A DNA stretch of 64,000 nt from Nymphaea colorata (GCF_008831285.2 NC_045138.2:7159205-7223204), one strand, 5' to 3'; positions 11,146-24,638 are shown, counted from the stretch's first letter. Numbers and translations: made by a program. The notes: generated by a model not told the origin, from the sequence alone.

Positions 11146-14100
11146 ATGCACCAAAAATTGATGACCAGGTAACTTATCTCATTTGAAGTGTGCACATAAG
11201 CACTTGACCTCCAAAAAATCAGCTTAGAAATTTGTTTTTCCATAAAAATGAGTTTTTTAGGCACCAAAACAAAGTTCCTATCTGATCTTTCATGTCTTCC
11301 AAATGGATTTCACATTGCCCCAAGTTGGGAGGTACCATATTAACAATCTTTTCTCCCACAAGTAGAAGCTTCAAAGATTCACCTCTCTAAAAGATTAAAA
11401 ACATGCTTCTTTTTTTCTAAGCTTTTATATGCTTAGGTGCCTAATGTTGGGTGACCCAATATCAACATCTAGATATCTACTTAAACTATAACAATGAGCA
11501 GTGAGGTTATGAGAAGGCCAAATCTAGATGGGTCATAGTAAGATATTGAAGGGTGCCTACCATACTGCAATACTCTGTTGGATCTTGATAGGAGTTCATG
11601 GATCCTTGAGAAAGAGCCTTTGATGTCCCCTTGGGCGTAAACATGGGTTTTGATCCAAGCATTTTGCCTTGATGTAATAAATCAAGGGCATACTTTTGCT
11701 AAGGCAATATAAGCCCTTGTGATGTCTAATGAACTTCCATGCTGAGAAAATAACTTAGATGTTGAAGATCTTTGAGAGCAAATGTGGAGTTTAAGTGCAT
11801 GATAAGAGAGGTAATGAACATTGTATTATTGCTAGTCAGTAATATATCATCCACATAAACTAAAACATAGCACAAAATGTATTTCTTTTTAGCACAAAAT
11901 GTGACTTGTCTATTTTAGAGGAAGCAAATTCAAATGATGCAAGAGCATATGCAAGTTTCTGGTACCAAGCTCTTGGAGCTTGTTTTAAACCATATATGGC
12001 CTTGCAGATTAAATTAGATCCTTTTTCGAATCATTGATATTGTGCCATGTATACAGTTTCTTGAAGATCCCCATTTAAGAGGACATTATGAACATCTAAT
12101 TGCCGGATAGGCCATTTGAAGCTAACTGCAATAGAGATGGGAAAATAGAAGGTAGTTGGCTTAACCATAGGATTGAATGTCTCAAAATAATCTATTTTAG
12201 CATGTTGAGTGTACCCTTGAGCTACCAATCGTGCTTTACTACATTCAATAGATTCATTTACCTTTCTCTTAATCTTTTACATCCATTTGCATTCAATAAT
12301 ATTATGCCCTGCATGCTTGAGAACTGGAATCCATGTGTGATTTTGAATCAATGCATTATATTCTTAGGTCATAGCATCATTCCACTGACTATATTTTCAG
12401 GCATACTTGTAGAAGCACAGTTCATTTAGGGTCATATTGTATGTTATAAAAACACATGGTAGAAGATGGACTGATGACATGTAGATTTTGGCTAGACGAA
12501 TCTCATTCATGGATCAATAATGCTTAGGCATAAGACCAATAATGCTTAGGCATACAAGAGTGACTCATAAGACTAAGTTCTGTCTCAACAATATGTGGAT
12601 GCTTTCTTTCTGCAGCATTGTTTTTGCTCATGTGTGTGTATGCAAGATATGCAGTGAGTAATGCCTTGAGCTTCTATATGTGTTTTGAGTCCAATACATT
12701 CTTCACCACCATCCATTTGCAATATTTGATTTTCTTTTCACATACATTTTCAACTTTTTGTTTGAAAATTTTGAATACATCAAGGACTTTTGATTTGCAT
12801 GATATGAAATAAATCTATGAATACTTTGAGAAGGCATCAATGAAATGCACATAATATTTTTGCTTGTTTAGGCTTAATATGGGCAAAGGCCCCTGCATGT
12901 CAGAGAACACTAACTCAAGAGGTGTAGAAACAGAATGAATGGAAGAGCATATGCTTTTCCTCTTTGACAATCAACACAAATATTGTTCTCAAATGCTCCA
13001 TAATGTGGTAAACTAAAATGCTGAAATATCCGTCGCAGAACTTTATAGGCGAGATGGCCAAGGCATTGATGCCATTTGTCCAAGGAGACCTTCTGCCCAG
13101 TGTATGCTGCCTTATTGCCTGTGTGCAACTTATTCAAAGTTCTATCTTCATCAAACTTCAGAACATAGAGTGCATCATGAACATGCCCTTGCATGAGTTC
13201 TTTCTTGGTTGTTTGATCCTTCACAATACAAGTATTCAGGTAAAACTCAATGAAAGCATCATTATCAATAGTAAATTTTTGGACATAAAGTAAATTCTCA
13301 TAGTTGACACATGAAGAATGTCCTTAATAAAAAACTTAGTATTACAAATCTGAAAATATGAAAAGCCAACAGTATGAATAGCCAAATCTGACCCATCACC
13401 AATGCAGATAGATTCATTGCCATCATAGGTTCTGTGAACGCTCATGGAGTTAAGGTCATTTGCTATGTGGTGTGATGCATTAGAGTTTGGGCACCAATAA
13501 GCATCGCCCATAGAGGAAGTCATCACGTGGTAAGCACAAAGAAGCGAAGAATTTGAAGATGAAGAAGATGCTTGATGCCTAGCCTGCTTGTTCGGAGGCT
13601 TGATCTTGAAACAAGTTTTTATTGAATTACTTGTTTGATCATAATATTGACATATAATTTTACCTTGATGCCCCTAGTTTTTCTTCCCACCTTCGCCTAT
13701 AGAAATTTGTGGCTTTGAAAGGATTGAAACTTTTTGTACCATTCTTATTGGCATTGTTCATGGTAGGACCAGTAAGAGATTCCTCATTTTCCATATCAAC
13801 TAACTGAGATTCTTACGTAAGAAGTAAAACATGCAACTCTGTCAAAGAAATAGGATCTACTCTACTAGTAATAGAGGTCTTAAAGGCTGCATATTCATGA
13901 GGTAATGCTCTAAGAATGTGAAAGGCAATATCTTCTTCACTAACCATCTTTGACGCCATTGACAATTGGTTATTTATTGTCTTAACTCTATGAAAAAGTT
14001 CATCGATTGTTCATGGGTGATTCTTGAGAGTAGACAATTGTTCTTTTAACTGGAGAACTTTGCTTGAGAGTGGACAACATAAATGTTTCTCAAAGCACTC

Positions 14101-14586
14101 CATACTTCATGAGAAGTTTTCAACCCAACTATTTGAGCATGAATAGGTTCTGACAAAGATGAAATAAGCCAACTAAGCAATAGATAATCTAGTCAAACCC
14201 AATTGAAAAATTCAGGATGAATTGTCTGAGAGTTATTCTATCTAATAAATTTTGAAGGACAAAGTTTATTTCCATCAATAAGACCATATAAATTATAAGA
14301 GACGAGCAGTGGTATAAAACTGGCTCTCCCATAAGAGATAGGTGAGCATAACATTAAGAAATAATTTAAGGTAGTTGGAGCTGGCAGTAAGGGAAACAAA
14401 GAACTTAAGTCAGTGGTTTGACTGTTGCTGTTAGTAGGGGATGATGGGTTTGAGGGAGGACGTAAAGGAAATCTCAGATCTAGATCACACGTGTCATGAT
14501 CCAGACCATAACAGAAGTCAGAATTGTGGATATCCTGTGAACCATGTCTAAAAACAATCAAAGGAAATAGACAAGAACTTTAATGA
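11146..14586 (-). mobile_element. Minus-strand Ty1/copia retrotransposon, degenerate
   Basis: Copia domains appear in reverse order along the plus strand. Gag N-part is near 14561-14238 (NYFLM... LYGLIDGNKLCPSKFI), then more gag to about 13600, protease near 13526-13236 (WCPNSNASHHI), pre-integrase near 13100 (KWHQCLGHLA), RT N-part near 12228-12031 (AQGYTQHAKIDYFETFNPMVKP, QLDVHNVLLNGDLQE), and the RT catalytic region with its C-part near 11870-11540 ([23 protein letters not shown]). Stops and frameshifts are numerous. RNase H and a normal 3' end are not recognisable. A 110-bp stretch at 11140-11250 is the reverse complement of 7230-7345, the 5' flank of copia copy A. Confidence 0.78.
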
Positions 14587-14879
14587 CATTAAGAATAGCA
14601 AGAATTCAAAAATAGCACATGAGAAAGGAAGACAGCAGAATCAACGAGAGGTTCATGAACATAATAATGGAAATAAATTTGAAATTTTTAATTGTTGTAT
14701 TAAATTAGATGTCCACCGTTTATGTAATCAAGATATATATTTAAAGGAAGCTTCTCTCTCTCATTTGTAATAGAGAGAAAAAGAGAGAGCAATCTTTAGA
14801 GAACATAGGTGATTAAATCACCGAACCTCTTACAACATGTGTTTTTGTTACTTTTTATTTCTTTGCTCTTACTTTAACA
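14587..14879 (+). repeat. Second copy of the 290-bp LTR-like unit
   Basis: It is the inverted counterpart of 10728-11017 and ends TTTAACA at 14879. No primer binding site follows; instead, sequence homologous to the leader of copia copy A begins at about 14883. The gag of the minus-strand element starts just left of it, reading away from it. Confidence 0.6.
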
Positions 14880-14882
14880 TAT

Positions 14883-17800
14883 CGTATATGGGATTCAATT
14901 GTTGGTGTATCGGAAAGAAACAAACCTACTGGAGGTTAGGCCTCCATCCCTTCATTTATTTTTTTTCATATACTTGAATCTGATATGCCATACTTGGACC
15001 CGGTTCAAGTTCTTCTTAACCAAATTCTTATTTCAATCAAACATACCCAACATTGTGGGATTTCTTGGAGCCTAACCAGATCAAAATTTTCTGTCATACC
15101 AGATCGAGTTAGTCCAAGTTTTTTGGCATGTCTATTTTCTTAAATCAGAACCAAGTTTGTTCCATTGAGAACTAGATCAAAACGCATTTTGACTGATTTT
15201 TTCTTGATCAGCTGGTTTAGTTTGAGGAGAAGTAATTAAAAAATGGAAACAAAATTTAAGTTTGATAAATTTGATCATTATGTCAGCTTTGTGCTTTGGC
15301 AAGTTAAAAAATGAAAGTCCTTCTCGTTCAACAAGGAGCCGAGATGGCACTCTTAGGCATTGAGAACATACTAGGGTTTATGATAGCTGATAGTAAGCAA
15401 GATAGGGATGCCAATGCTAGCTCCTGCAACAACAAAATTCTGCTTGTCCACTAAAGTTTTAAAAGAAGTGGTCCATAAAAAGATCGTGACAGCTCTATGG
15501 TGAAAGTTGGAGTCCCTCTACCTGAACATGCTCATCAGTAAGCTTCATTTAAAGCAAAAGTTATACTTCATACAAATAAATGAAGTTGTGTCACTAAATG
15601 CCTATTTAGATGAGTTTAATTTCATCATTATGGTTACAGAACATTGCAATGTTAAGATAGAAGAAGAAGATTAGGTTGTCATATTATATGCTTACTACTA
15701 CCCTCTCCTACAAAATTTAGAGAGATTGTCTTTTGGAAGATACACAATTTCCATAAAAGAAGTGAAAACAACTTTTTTGTCCAAAGAGTTGATGGATAAA
15801 ATGTTTATTGAAGCATCATCTCGATGCCAACTTGAAGCTCAACGATAAGGAGAAGTTTCAAGGAGTGAGCAAACAATATAAAATCCAAATCGAAAAAAAA
15901 AGTTCTACAATAGGACAGTGCTACAAACTAATAAATAAAAGAAGCATCGGAATGAAAAAAGCAACATGTTGAAGCCAACATTGCATAGAAAGATGAATTT
16001 GTCCTACTAGCCACCAAATCCAAGCAGTTGATTGACAATTGGATCTTTGATGCAAGCAGTTCCTACCACATAATGCCCCATAGAGAATCATTCTTTGTGT
16101 TCAAGATTATTGAAGATGGAGCTGTTATCACAGAAAATGATTAATCATTCAAGATAGTTAGGGAACAAACTGTCAAAATGATTCATCATTCAAGATATCA
16201 TCTCTCTTGGTGCTCCAGAATCAAAAGGATTATATGATACTGGTGAAGGTGGAGTTCTTAAAGCTAGAAGATCTACCTTGGATCTCATTAAATAGCTAGA
16301 TCTAGAAATCCATATACATTGCTCTGATCTACAGTCATTGGAGCAGCCACAATATCTCTAACAAGTCAAGATAGTACCAAGTTGAAGCATATGATGCTTG
16401 GGCACATGAGTAAAAGGGAGCCGAGAATACTCTCCAAACAAGAATTACTTGACGGTCAAAGTACTGGAAAGCTAGAGTTACATGAGTATTACATTCTCCA
16501 CAAGCAATGGAAAGTAAATTTTGACACTATCATCCACCGCATGAAAGGTATGTTGGATTATATACACTCTAACTTGCGAGGTCACTCTCGAGTACCATTT
16601 AAAGGTGATGCAAGGTATGGACTCACATTTTTATGACTCGTCAGAGAAAGTCTATGTCTACGTTCTAACATTGTGGTAAAAAACTTTTACTGATTTTAAG
16701 CAGTAGAAGACCCTTACTGAAAATTACACACGCACATGAGTGAAGCCATTGAGAACAAATGATGGTCCTGAGTGTTGCTCAAGCGAATTTCAAACCTTTT
16801 GCAAGAAGACAGTAATCACTCCACAAAAAATAGAGTTGTTGAGCATGAATTGAACTCTTTTAAAGATGGCAAAGAGTTTTGGGTAGACATCATATATATA
16901 TACAACAAGGTATCTAGTAAACTGTCTTTCTTATGCACCATTAAATTTTAGAACTCCAAAAGAAGTATGGTCTGATAAACCTGTTGACTATTTTCATTTA
17001 AGAGTTTTAGATGCACAATATACATATACTTTAATGAAAGAAAACTTAATCCTTAGACCAAAAAATGTATATTTCTTGGGTATACATTAGAAACAAAAGG
17101 ACATAGCTTATGGTGCCTTTATTCTAAAAGCCCTAGAATTATCATTGAAAGAAATGTACTTTTAATGAATCTGAGAAGTATTACCTCAAAAAAAATAGTT
17201 GCATCTAAAATTGAAAATGTGGAGGGTGACAAAGAGTAGATAGAGTGGCAAATTGGTCTATGGCTTGTCAGCTACATGTCAAATCATTCTCCTCAAGATG
17301 GTAAAACTAGCCCTTCTATTGGAAATCAATCTAGAGGTGATGATCAAGCAGAATTTTCTCCAAAGAAAAATCCATATTCCAATGCCCAAGATAGGCAAAA
17401 GAGAACGGTTCAACCACCATCAAGGTATTCCAAATGTAGTCTTGCTTATGCCCTATTGTCTATAGAAGTGACAAGTGAGGGTAATCAACCTACATAGTAG
17501 GTTGATGCCAACTCAAGTTCAGATTCTAACAAATGGGTGTTGACTATTTATGAATAGTTACGATCTCTTCCTAACAACAAAACATATGTCTTAGTGTCTC
17601 AGTCAAAAAAAAAAAAGAGAATAGTTGGTTGTAAATATGTCATCAACATAAAAGAAACAAGAAAAAAAAAGTTAATTATAGAACACCTCCAGTTGCCAAA
17701 AACTATAGCCAAATATAAGGTACTGATTGTAGTGACATTTTATCTTCTATTGTTAAATAAGCCTCCATTTGTTTAATTTTGGTTGTAATAGCTAACCTTG

Positions 17801-18830
17801 ATTTGGATTAGTGTAACTAGATGTATTTATGCAGGGAAACCTAGATGAGCAGGTATAGGCGCAGTAGCTTGAAGGTTTTGTAATTAAAAGAGAATATGAT
17901 CATGTTTGGTTATTAAAAAAAATTCTATGCCCATTAAAGCAATTTCTAAGATTGTGTTACTTGAGATTTGACTCCATTCTTAGCTATGACTTTGTGAGAA
18001 GCAAATATGACTTTTTGTGTACTTTAAGATATCACCCAATAACTCCTTAATCTATCTATTGTTGTTTGTAGATGACATGTTTATAACTACAAAGGAAATG
18101 TTTGAAATTTACAAACTAAAGTAGTTGTTTAACAAAGAATTCAAAATAAAAAACTTGAGTAAGATATTGAGAATCAAAGTACATAGAGACAAACAAGAAG
18201 GAAAAGTCTATCTCAGCCAATCAATCTAAAGGTAGTGGGCTTCTCGAGTCTCTTTGTCTTTAAATGTCTAGTTTAGACAATTGTGTGCCCAAGGCTTCTC
18301 CACAAACCAGTGAAGAAAAATAGCACATGTCATGTGTTCCTTATGCAATGCTATTAGAAGCATCATGTATGCTATGCTATGCACTTGACTAGACATTTCA
18401 CATGCTCTTAGTGTTGTGAGCAGACACGCATAATCTAGGAGTAGAGCATTAGCAAACCATAAAATGGATTCTATTGTTCGTAAGCAGAGTCTCAAATTGT
18501 TACTTGGAATTTGGAGGAAAGAAATACACGTTAGTTAGTTATTGAAACTTAGATCTTGCAAGTGAGCAAAACAAAAGGAATTCTCTTACAAGCTATTTGT
18601 TCACCTCTGGAGGTTATGTAATCAGCTGAAAAGTTTCTTTGCAATCCATAATATTATTCTTAACTATAAAAGCAGAGTATATGGCAATAATTGAAGCAAT
18701 AAAGGAAGCCATTTGCCTAAAAGGGTTGTGTGTAGAATTTGACATGAAGCATGAGCATACTACAGTCTTTTGCGACAAAGTGCTATATATCTATCCAAGG
18801 ACAAATTATTTCATGACAGAATGAAGTACT
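14883..18830 (+). mobile_element. Ty1/copia family X, copy B (gag to RNase H), degenerate
   Basis: Colinear with copy A from about 14886, then continuing further. It holds protease (FDASSSYHIMPHRES near 16045-16095), pre-integrase (LKHMMLGHMSKREPRILSKQ near 16384-16445), integrase (MKGMLDYIHSNLRGH), the CIFLGYTLETKGH block near 17070, an RT remnant (LLFVDDMFITTKEM near 18060-18105) and RNase H (IKAEYMAIIEAIKEAICLKG near 18670-18730). RT is partly deleted and every part has stops. LTRs were not recognised. Copy B shows that copy A is a 3'-truncated member of the same family. Confidence 0.75.
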
Positions 18831-18900
18831 TGTAGTTAGCTTAACATTGGAGAAAGTATTGTTAACTTTCTTCCTTGTTTTTTTATTGTGGCCAACAGAA

Positions 18901-19750
18901 ATGTTGCCTTCCTTGTTTGTGTATGTTCATCTATAGACACCATATCACCTAGAGTACAAATAGGTTGATTCCAAAGTCGAGGATTTGCCTTTTGGCTGCT
19001 ACATGGCTGACTTCCCAATCCCATTCATTTAGCTATTTTGAAACCAACACAATTTAAATTCCTAGATATGACAATAAAAGCAGACTGCTCAAAGAACAAT
19101 ATTTCACTGGAAAAAGCAAAAGCACGAACTCCTTAATTGATATGATTACCAAAATTCTGGTCTAAATGTAAATGAGTTGGATTAATTATTCACCAATGTC
19201 GGTAGGCAATTCTATGGTTCTACCAGCTTGTGTCACCCATGTTAGACCATGTGCACCCACAATGGTACTAAGGTATGAAGTACTTCTAACATGGTTAGTT
19301 GGGATTTCAAACTTAAAATGAGAAATAATGTTGCCTTCATTGTTTGTGTATGTTCATCTACAGACACCTTATCACCTAGGATATAAATTGGTTGAATCCA
19401 AAGTCGAGGATTTGCCTTTTGGCTGCTAAATGGCTGACTGCCCAATCCCCATGCATTAGCTATTTTGAACCCAACCAAATTTAAATTCCTAGATATGACA
19501 ATAAATGCAATTTGTTCAAAGAACAATGTTTCACTGGAAAACAAAAGCACAAACTCTTTAATTGATATGATTACCAACATTCTGGTCTAAATGTAAATGA
19601 GTTGGATTACTTATTCACCAATGTCGATAGGCAGTTATATGGTACTACCAGCTTGTGTCACCCATGTTAGACCATGTGCACCCACAATGGTACTAAGGTA
19701 TGAGGTACTTCTAACATGGTTAGTTGGGATTTCAAACTTAAAATGGGGAA
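18901..19750. repeat. ~428-bp tandem duplication, two copies
   Basis: Copy 1 (18901-19327) and copy 2 (19328-about 19750) both start atgttgccttc, and nearly every sentence-length block recurs (cacctag.gta, tcgaggatttgcc, ttaattgatatgattacca, gtgcacccacaatggtac). On the minus strand both carry a similar short frame with GLGSQP.SSQKANPRLW. I do not recognise that peptide. It may be a decayed coding fragment or chance. Confidence 0.75.
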
Positions 19751-20306
19751 TAATGCAATATATGATTGCCATATTCCTACTTTAAGCTTTTAATTGTTAA
19801 ACAAAAACTTATATTACCTTGCCTGAAAAAGTGCATTCATGATGTTGTAAGCTACTTGTTTTTGCATGTAAGTCATTTTTTATGCAATTTCTGTCATCCC
19901 TCAAGCCCTTATCCTTCCCCACAATGCAACAGATTATCAATCAACAACCTATTTATCATCACATGACCAAATTACACCTTTCTTTGCACCACCTAGAGTC
20001 ACATGTTCAATGAAGAGATGCTACCTAATCTCAATTCCATTGGTCATTTTATCAAGTGAACAAGTCGCAGAGAGAGCATGGTTTGTCTAAGAATTCTTTA
20101 CCATGGGAAATGAGTCCGAGCATTGATCCTCCTTTGGTTTGTTATCTTGTAATTAACCGCATATGGATTTACATTCAAGTGGCATGTTATCTTGAGGTTA
20201 TCTTGTACACTGTTTGTATTATTAATTTACATCAATATATGTCAGTCATACATGTCGTCATCACTTTAGGTGCAACCATCATTTAACCCTGAGCTTGTCT
20301 TGATGT
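19751..20306. other. Unassigned spacer left of the CACTA element
   Basis: The left end of the CACTA element should lie here or in the preceding duplication, but I see no CACTACAA-type terminus or TGACGG subterminal repeat. It may have been lost. Confidence 0.4.
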
Positions 20307-21210
20307 TTGGTCTTTGATTATTTAGATTTAAACTTTGATAATAGGGAAGATCGATGTTGGATCACAAAGAGAAGGAATAGTGATTTGAATGGCATAGACA
20401 ATTTCTTTGACTTTACGAGCACTAATAATGTCATTGTGAATGGAAGAATATGTCCATGTGTAAATGCAATAATTTTAGGTCTCAGAAGGTGCTTAATGCA
20501 TTAGATCATATTGTTTGTCATGGATTCATTCAGTCATGTGTTTAGTGGCATGATCATGGGAATCAGTTTTGCCACCTACACAAGAAGAAGGTAACCAACA
20601 CTTTGACGTCCAATTTGAAGATATGCATGAAATGTTTGATGATGTTTTTGACATGCACGAAAATGGAACCACTTCAGCTCAGCCAGTCAACCATGTTATT
20701 AAAGAAGGAGAAGGCAATAACGTGTACGAAAGACTAAGTAGAGACACAAAAGATGAACTTTACCCAGGCTGTAGTAGACATACAAAATTGAGTTTTTTAG
20801 TCCACTTGTTTCATATTAAGATTCTATATGAGCAACAAAAGGTTCAGTATGTTCCTTGATCTATTGCATGAAGCTTATTTGACTGAAGTGTAATTACCAC
20901 AGACTATGTATGAGGCCAAGAAGAGCATCATTGATTTTCCATTCGTAGTGAAAGGATAGATATGTGCCCAAAACAAATGCATGTTATGTAGGAATGAGTC
21001 CAATTCAAAAGATTCTAACAATCATTCTAAAAAAGGCAAGAACACCAATAAAGACTATACATTATTTGCCGAATTGCACCGCGACTGAAAAAAATTGTTC
21101 ATAATATTAAACATTGCACGACAGATGACATGGCATTTTGAAATCTGCGTTAAAGATAGAGTCTTGAGACACTTAGCAGATGGGATTGGCATGGAAGAGT
21201 TGATTAAATG
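20307..21210 (+). pseudogene. CACTA TNPD-like transposase remnant
   Basis: The first part (DRCWITKRRNSDLNGIDNFF near 20350-20410, then an NGRICPCVN cysteine motif near 20440) matches the transposase-associated domain at the start of plant En/Spm transposases. The second part (KDELYPGCSRHTKLSFLVHL near 20750-20810, then YEAKK near 20908 and CAQNKCMLCRNE near 20965-21000) matches Transposase_21. A later piece (MTWHFEICVKDRVLRHLADG near 21128-21185) matches the usual MRWH...HPADG block. Stops, a missing middle and lost frames show that it is dead. TNPD cuts the element ends in active relatives. Confidence 0.75.
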
Positions 21211-22443
21211 AATTCATCTTTTTCAGTAGATGGTCGTAATGTATGACTTGGTTTAGCAAGCAATGGTTTCAATCCATATAAAATTTTGACCTCAACCTAT
21301 AGCATCTAGCCTGTTTTATTAGTCGTCTATAATCTTCACATAGATGTGTATGAAATAGTCTTATACCATTTGACAATTCATTAAACTAATGAGGTGCGTT
21401 TGGGTGGGCCTGTACAATATCATTGGATGTATCTTATTGGGCGGTATGTAATTTTATTTTCTAACAATTGTTAGTTGTGTTTGCATATTTAGGAACATCT
21501 TTCTATTCTTATATTATGTTGGTACTTATTGAAACTGAAGAAAAATCACATATGTGTTAGTAGCATTGAAATATACTAATTAGTCTACTATATCTAATTT
21601 TGACATTTTCTATGTTACAGATTCAACGACAACATGATCATCAAAATCAACATATACCAGAAGATATTGTATGATTGTTTCAATTTCTCAAAAAAAAAAT
21701 GCATTGCAATACAACGGTTTATATCTAATGAGTTTAGATTCATATAAGGGACAAAGAAATGAACATGAAGTAACAAAATAATAGAGTACTCATACTTGCA
21801 GAGACTTCTAGTTTCTCATGTTCAAGAGATAGAAATCCTGTGATTGGTGAAGTTCCATATTATGGATTTGTCATGACATTGTAGAGGTCATTTATATAGA
21901 GACCCTACACTTTGTTCTATTCAAATGTGAATAGTACAATGTACTTAGTTTACATGGTCGTCGTATTAAGCAAGTCGAATTTGAATTCATACTCATCAAC
22001 ATCAACTTTCAATGTATGAAAAATAAACCTTTCATTTTAGCATAACAAGTGCAACAAGTTTTTTACATATAGGACCCGATAGAAAGTGATTGACATATTG
22101 TTATTAAACCAAAACCTAGAGATATATATGACATTTTACAAAAAGAAGTAGTGGTTGGTAATAGTGATTGTAACATCGATATAGACTTGCATAACATGGC
22201 AGTTGCAAATGTTGATAATGTGAATGATATTATAACTTGGGTTCGAGAAGATGTACATGGCATCGCTGTTAATCAATCTCCCATAGGTGGTTGGCATGTA
22301 TCAACATGATAGATATTTCTTTTTAAATTAATTATATAATTTTTTTTATTTCACATTGATAAATGTTGTCTTTTTTACATAGATGGTTGGTACGATGTAC
22401 TTAATTTACATCTAATATTATGTGATAATCTGGTCTTTTGTTA

Positions 22444-23930
22444 GATGACTTCTCGATGGCAATATATACCACTGATGTATGAAAGCATGGACGAAGACAT
22501 TGAGGTAACATTGTTCATCAATATTTTCACTCACTGAAGTTTATATTCACTGACTTAATTTCTGCAATAATTTCACTTATTTTGTTTAACATATATTCAC
22601 TTGTTTGCAGTACCTCCACCAAGACACACCCGGGGATTGACTCGAGCTCTTGCCACTGCAACTTTGAGACATGAGCAAAAACATAATTTGCATGTGAACA
22701 CACTCAAACAGCCAATCGGTAGAGAAGCACAAATTTTTATGACATATATTGCAACGTTGGTACGAGACCCAGAAAGCACACCATTGATATTTCACAAGTG
22801 GTCAGAACTGCCTAATTCATTTAGAGTAGATTTTTGGAAACAATTGCAGGTTATTAATATTGTTTTCATATTAAATTTTAAAGCTTTAATGTTATATGCC
22901 ATTTGTTAACAATTCTACTTTGTCCTATATGTTGAATTGATAGGAGAAATTTGAGGTTTCTAATGAGCAGAAATTTGTCGTACACAAGTGAGCATTACAG
23001 AAATACAAACATGCCTCTTTAGATTATAGAGGTATGAACTGAGGAAAGTACACAAACAATTTAAAACTTTTGAAACTCGTAAACCCCAACTTGTCAAGTA
23101 CGAGATTCCAGATGAACAGTTGGAAACTATTATTAAGCAATTTATAGGAAGTTGATGAAAAGCATACACAAAACGTGCACAGCTAAAGTACCAACAAATT
23201 ATAGGTACACAAAGCTTTGCATGATTTAAATAAAGAAGGTAATTATAAATTACATCAGTTTGAGTTTAAATTTCTAGTTGAAGATTAATATTGAACTATA
23301 CATCTATCCACCAGTCAAATTGATATATTAGCCTATACGGTTTGGAGAAGATGGACATGAGCCTTTACAGGGTAAAGTTTTTATTACAACTAGAAGCAGC
23401 ACTAATGCAAACTATTCCAACCCTGAAACCAACAGTTTTATAGTAAGTTGTTATATCCAATGTTTTTCATGCAACAATAGATATATTACTATGTACTAAT
23501 CTTGTATGTATGTAAATGCATTAGAAAAAGGTAAAGGAAAAGATAGATACTTTGTCCGAGGGAGCATTCCATTCAGCTGGCAGCAGTGAAGTCCTATCCC
23601 AAGTGATGGGAGATGATAGCCATGGTCAAATACATACAATGGGAATATTAGGTATGAAACCTTAGCAGTTTTCTGCTGGAAGTGCAAGCAAAAGTCAGGT
23701 TGAAGTACAAAGTGCAGTATTAAAAGAACAAGTCAGTACATTACAAAGAAAGCTTGTTGTATTAGAGGAGAAATGTGCAGGATGAGCTCAAAAAAAACAT
23801 GTGCTAGAGTACGTGAACTCGAGGCAACCTGTGCTAGGGTCCTTAAGATAGAGGAAAAATGTGTAAAGGTGGATATGCTGGAAGTTCAGGTCAATCAAAT
23901 CATGGCTTTGCTTGCTTGATCATTCAGTTA
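22444..23930 (+). pseudogene. CACTA Transposase_24 (TNPA-like) gene remnant with introns
   Basis: A plausible exon at 22612-22849 is bounded by TTTGCAG and a GT donor. It encodes RGLTRALATATLR..., QPIGREAQIF and LVRDPESTPLIFHKWSELP, typical of plant Transposase_24. The next exon from 22944 continues with EKFEVSNEQKFVVHK and then a TGA where the family usually has Trp. Further pieces reach 23240 (GTQSFA). A coiled-coil-like segment (VLKEQVSTLQRKLVVLEEKC near 23725-23785) ends the protein. In active elements this protein binds the subterminal repeats, which lie 350 bp downstream. Confidence 0.72.
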
Positions 23931-24244
23931 AGATTCGAATATATTATATACTCAACTGTCTTCTTTATTTTTTATAACAAATTTAACATTTTTCTAGGCA
24001 GATTTGCCCACATTAATTTCTCTCATTGATTCATGCCAAGTTGAATTTTTCATTAATGTACAAAATGTAATACATTAAATGTCATGTACTTGTACTATTT
24101 TACATTTTCAATATGTGTCATGGACGGTAATTAAGTATGAATGTAATAGAACTTTTCTTTATACATTGTTACATGTATCGTATGATATATTTTTGTATTC
24201 CATTATTTGGGTTCAATGGAATATAATGTAATATTAAAAGAACA

Positions 24245-24638
24245 ATATAAATGTTAGTGGCGGGAAAAAAGAAACCGTCAGTAATATATTCATTAGCAAT
24301 GGTAATTACATATCGATGTAAATAATTACTGACGGTTCCGTCAGTAGCTGTTAGTAATTGTCCAACCATTTACTGATGGTTACGTACATTGTTACTAAAT
24401 ATCACATTTTTACTGACGGTCTATTCCGTCAATAAATAATAAAATTTCACTGACAGTTGGCGATACTGTCGAGAAGTAATACGTTTTATTGATGGTCCTA
24501 TTGACTCGTCAATGAATGTATCTGCTACATTGTCTACTCTGACGGGTTGCGTACGCCGTCATTAAAACTATCACTGATGGTGTTCTAACGTTTATCGACA
24601 GATTGTTACCGTCAGTCATAAGTGTTTGTTTTGTAGCG
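24245..24638. repeat. CACTA right-end subterminal repeats and terminus
   Basis: At least eight copies of a TGACGG core, direct and inverted (for example actgacggttc, accgtcagt, tactgatggtt), are followed by the terminal ...tgttttgtagcg. These are the usual binding sites of the TNPA-like protein. Confidence 0.8.

Larger units (their letters stand above)
20307..24638 (+). mobile_element. CACTA (En/Spm) DNA transposon, decayed, right end preserved
   Basis: It carries two transposase modules in plus orientation (TNPD-like at 20.3-21.2 kb, TNPA/Transposase_24-like at 22.4-23.9 kb). Subterminal copies of the TACTGACGGT motif in both orientations occupy 24250-24625. A terminus reads ...TTTTGTAGCG at 24638, one base off the canonical TTGTAGTG end. 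The left end was not found. All coding parts have stops. Confidence 0.8.

Noticed and set aside
20056-20286. 76-codon frame left of the CACTA transposase
   Set aside because: No domain, no splice link to the transposase pieces, and composition as in the surrounding spacer.
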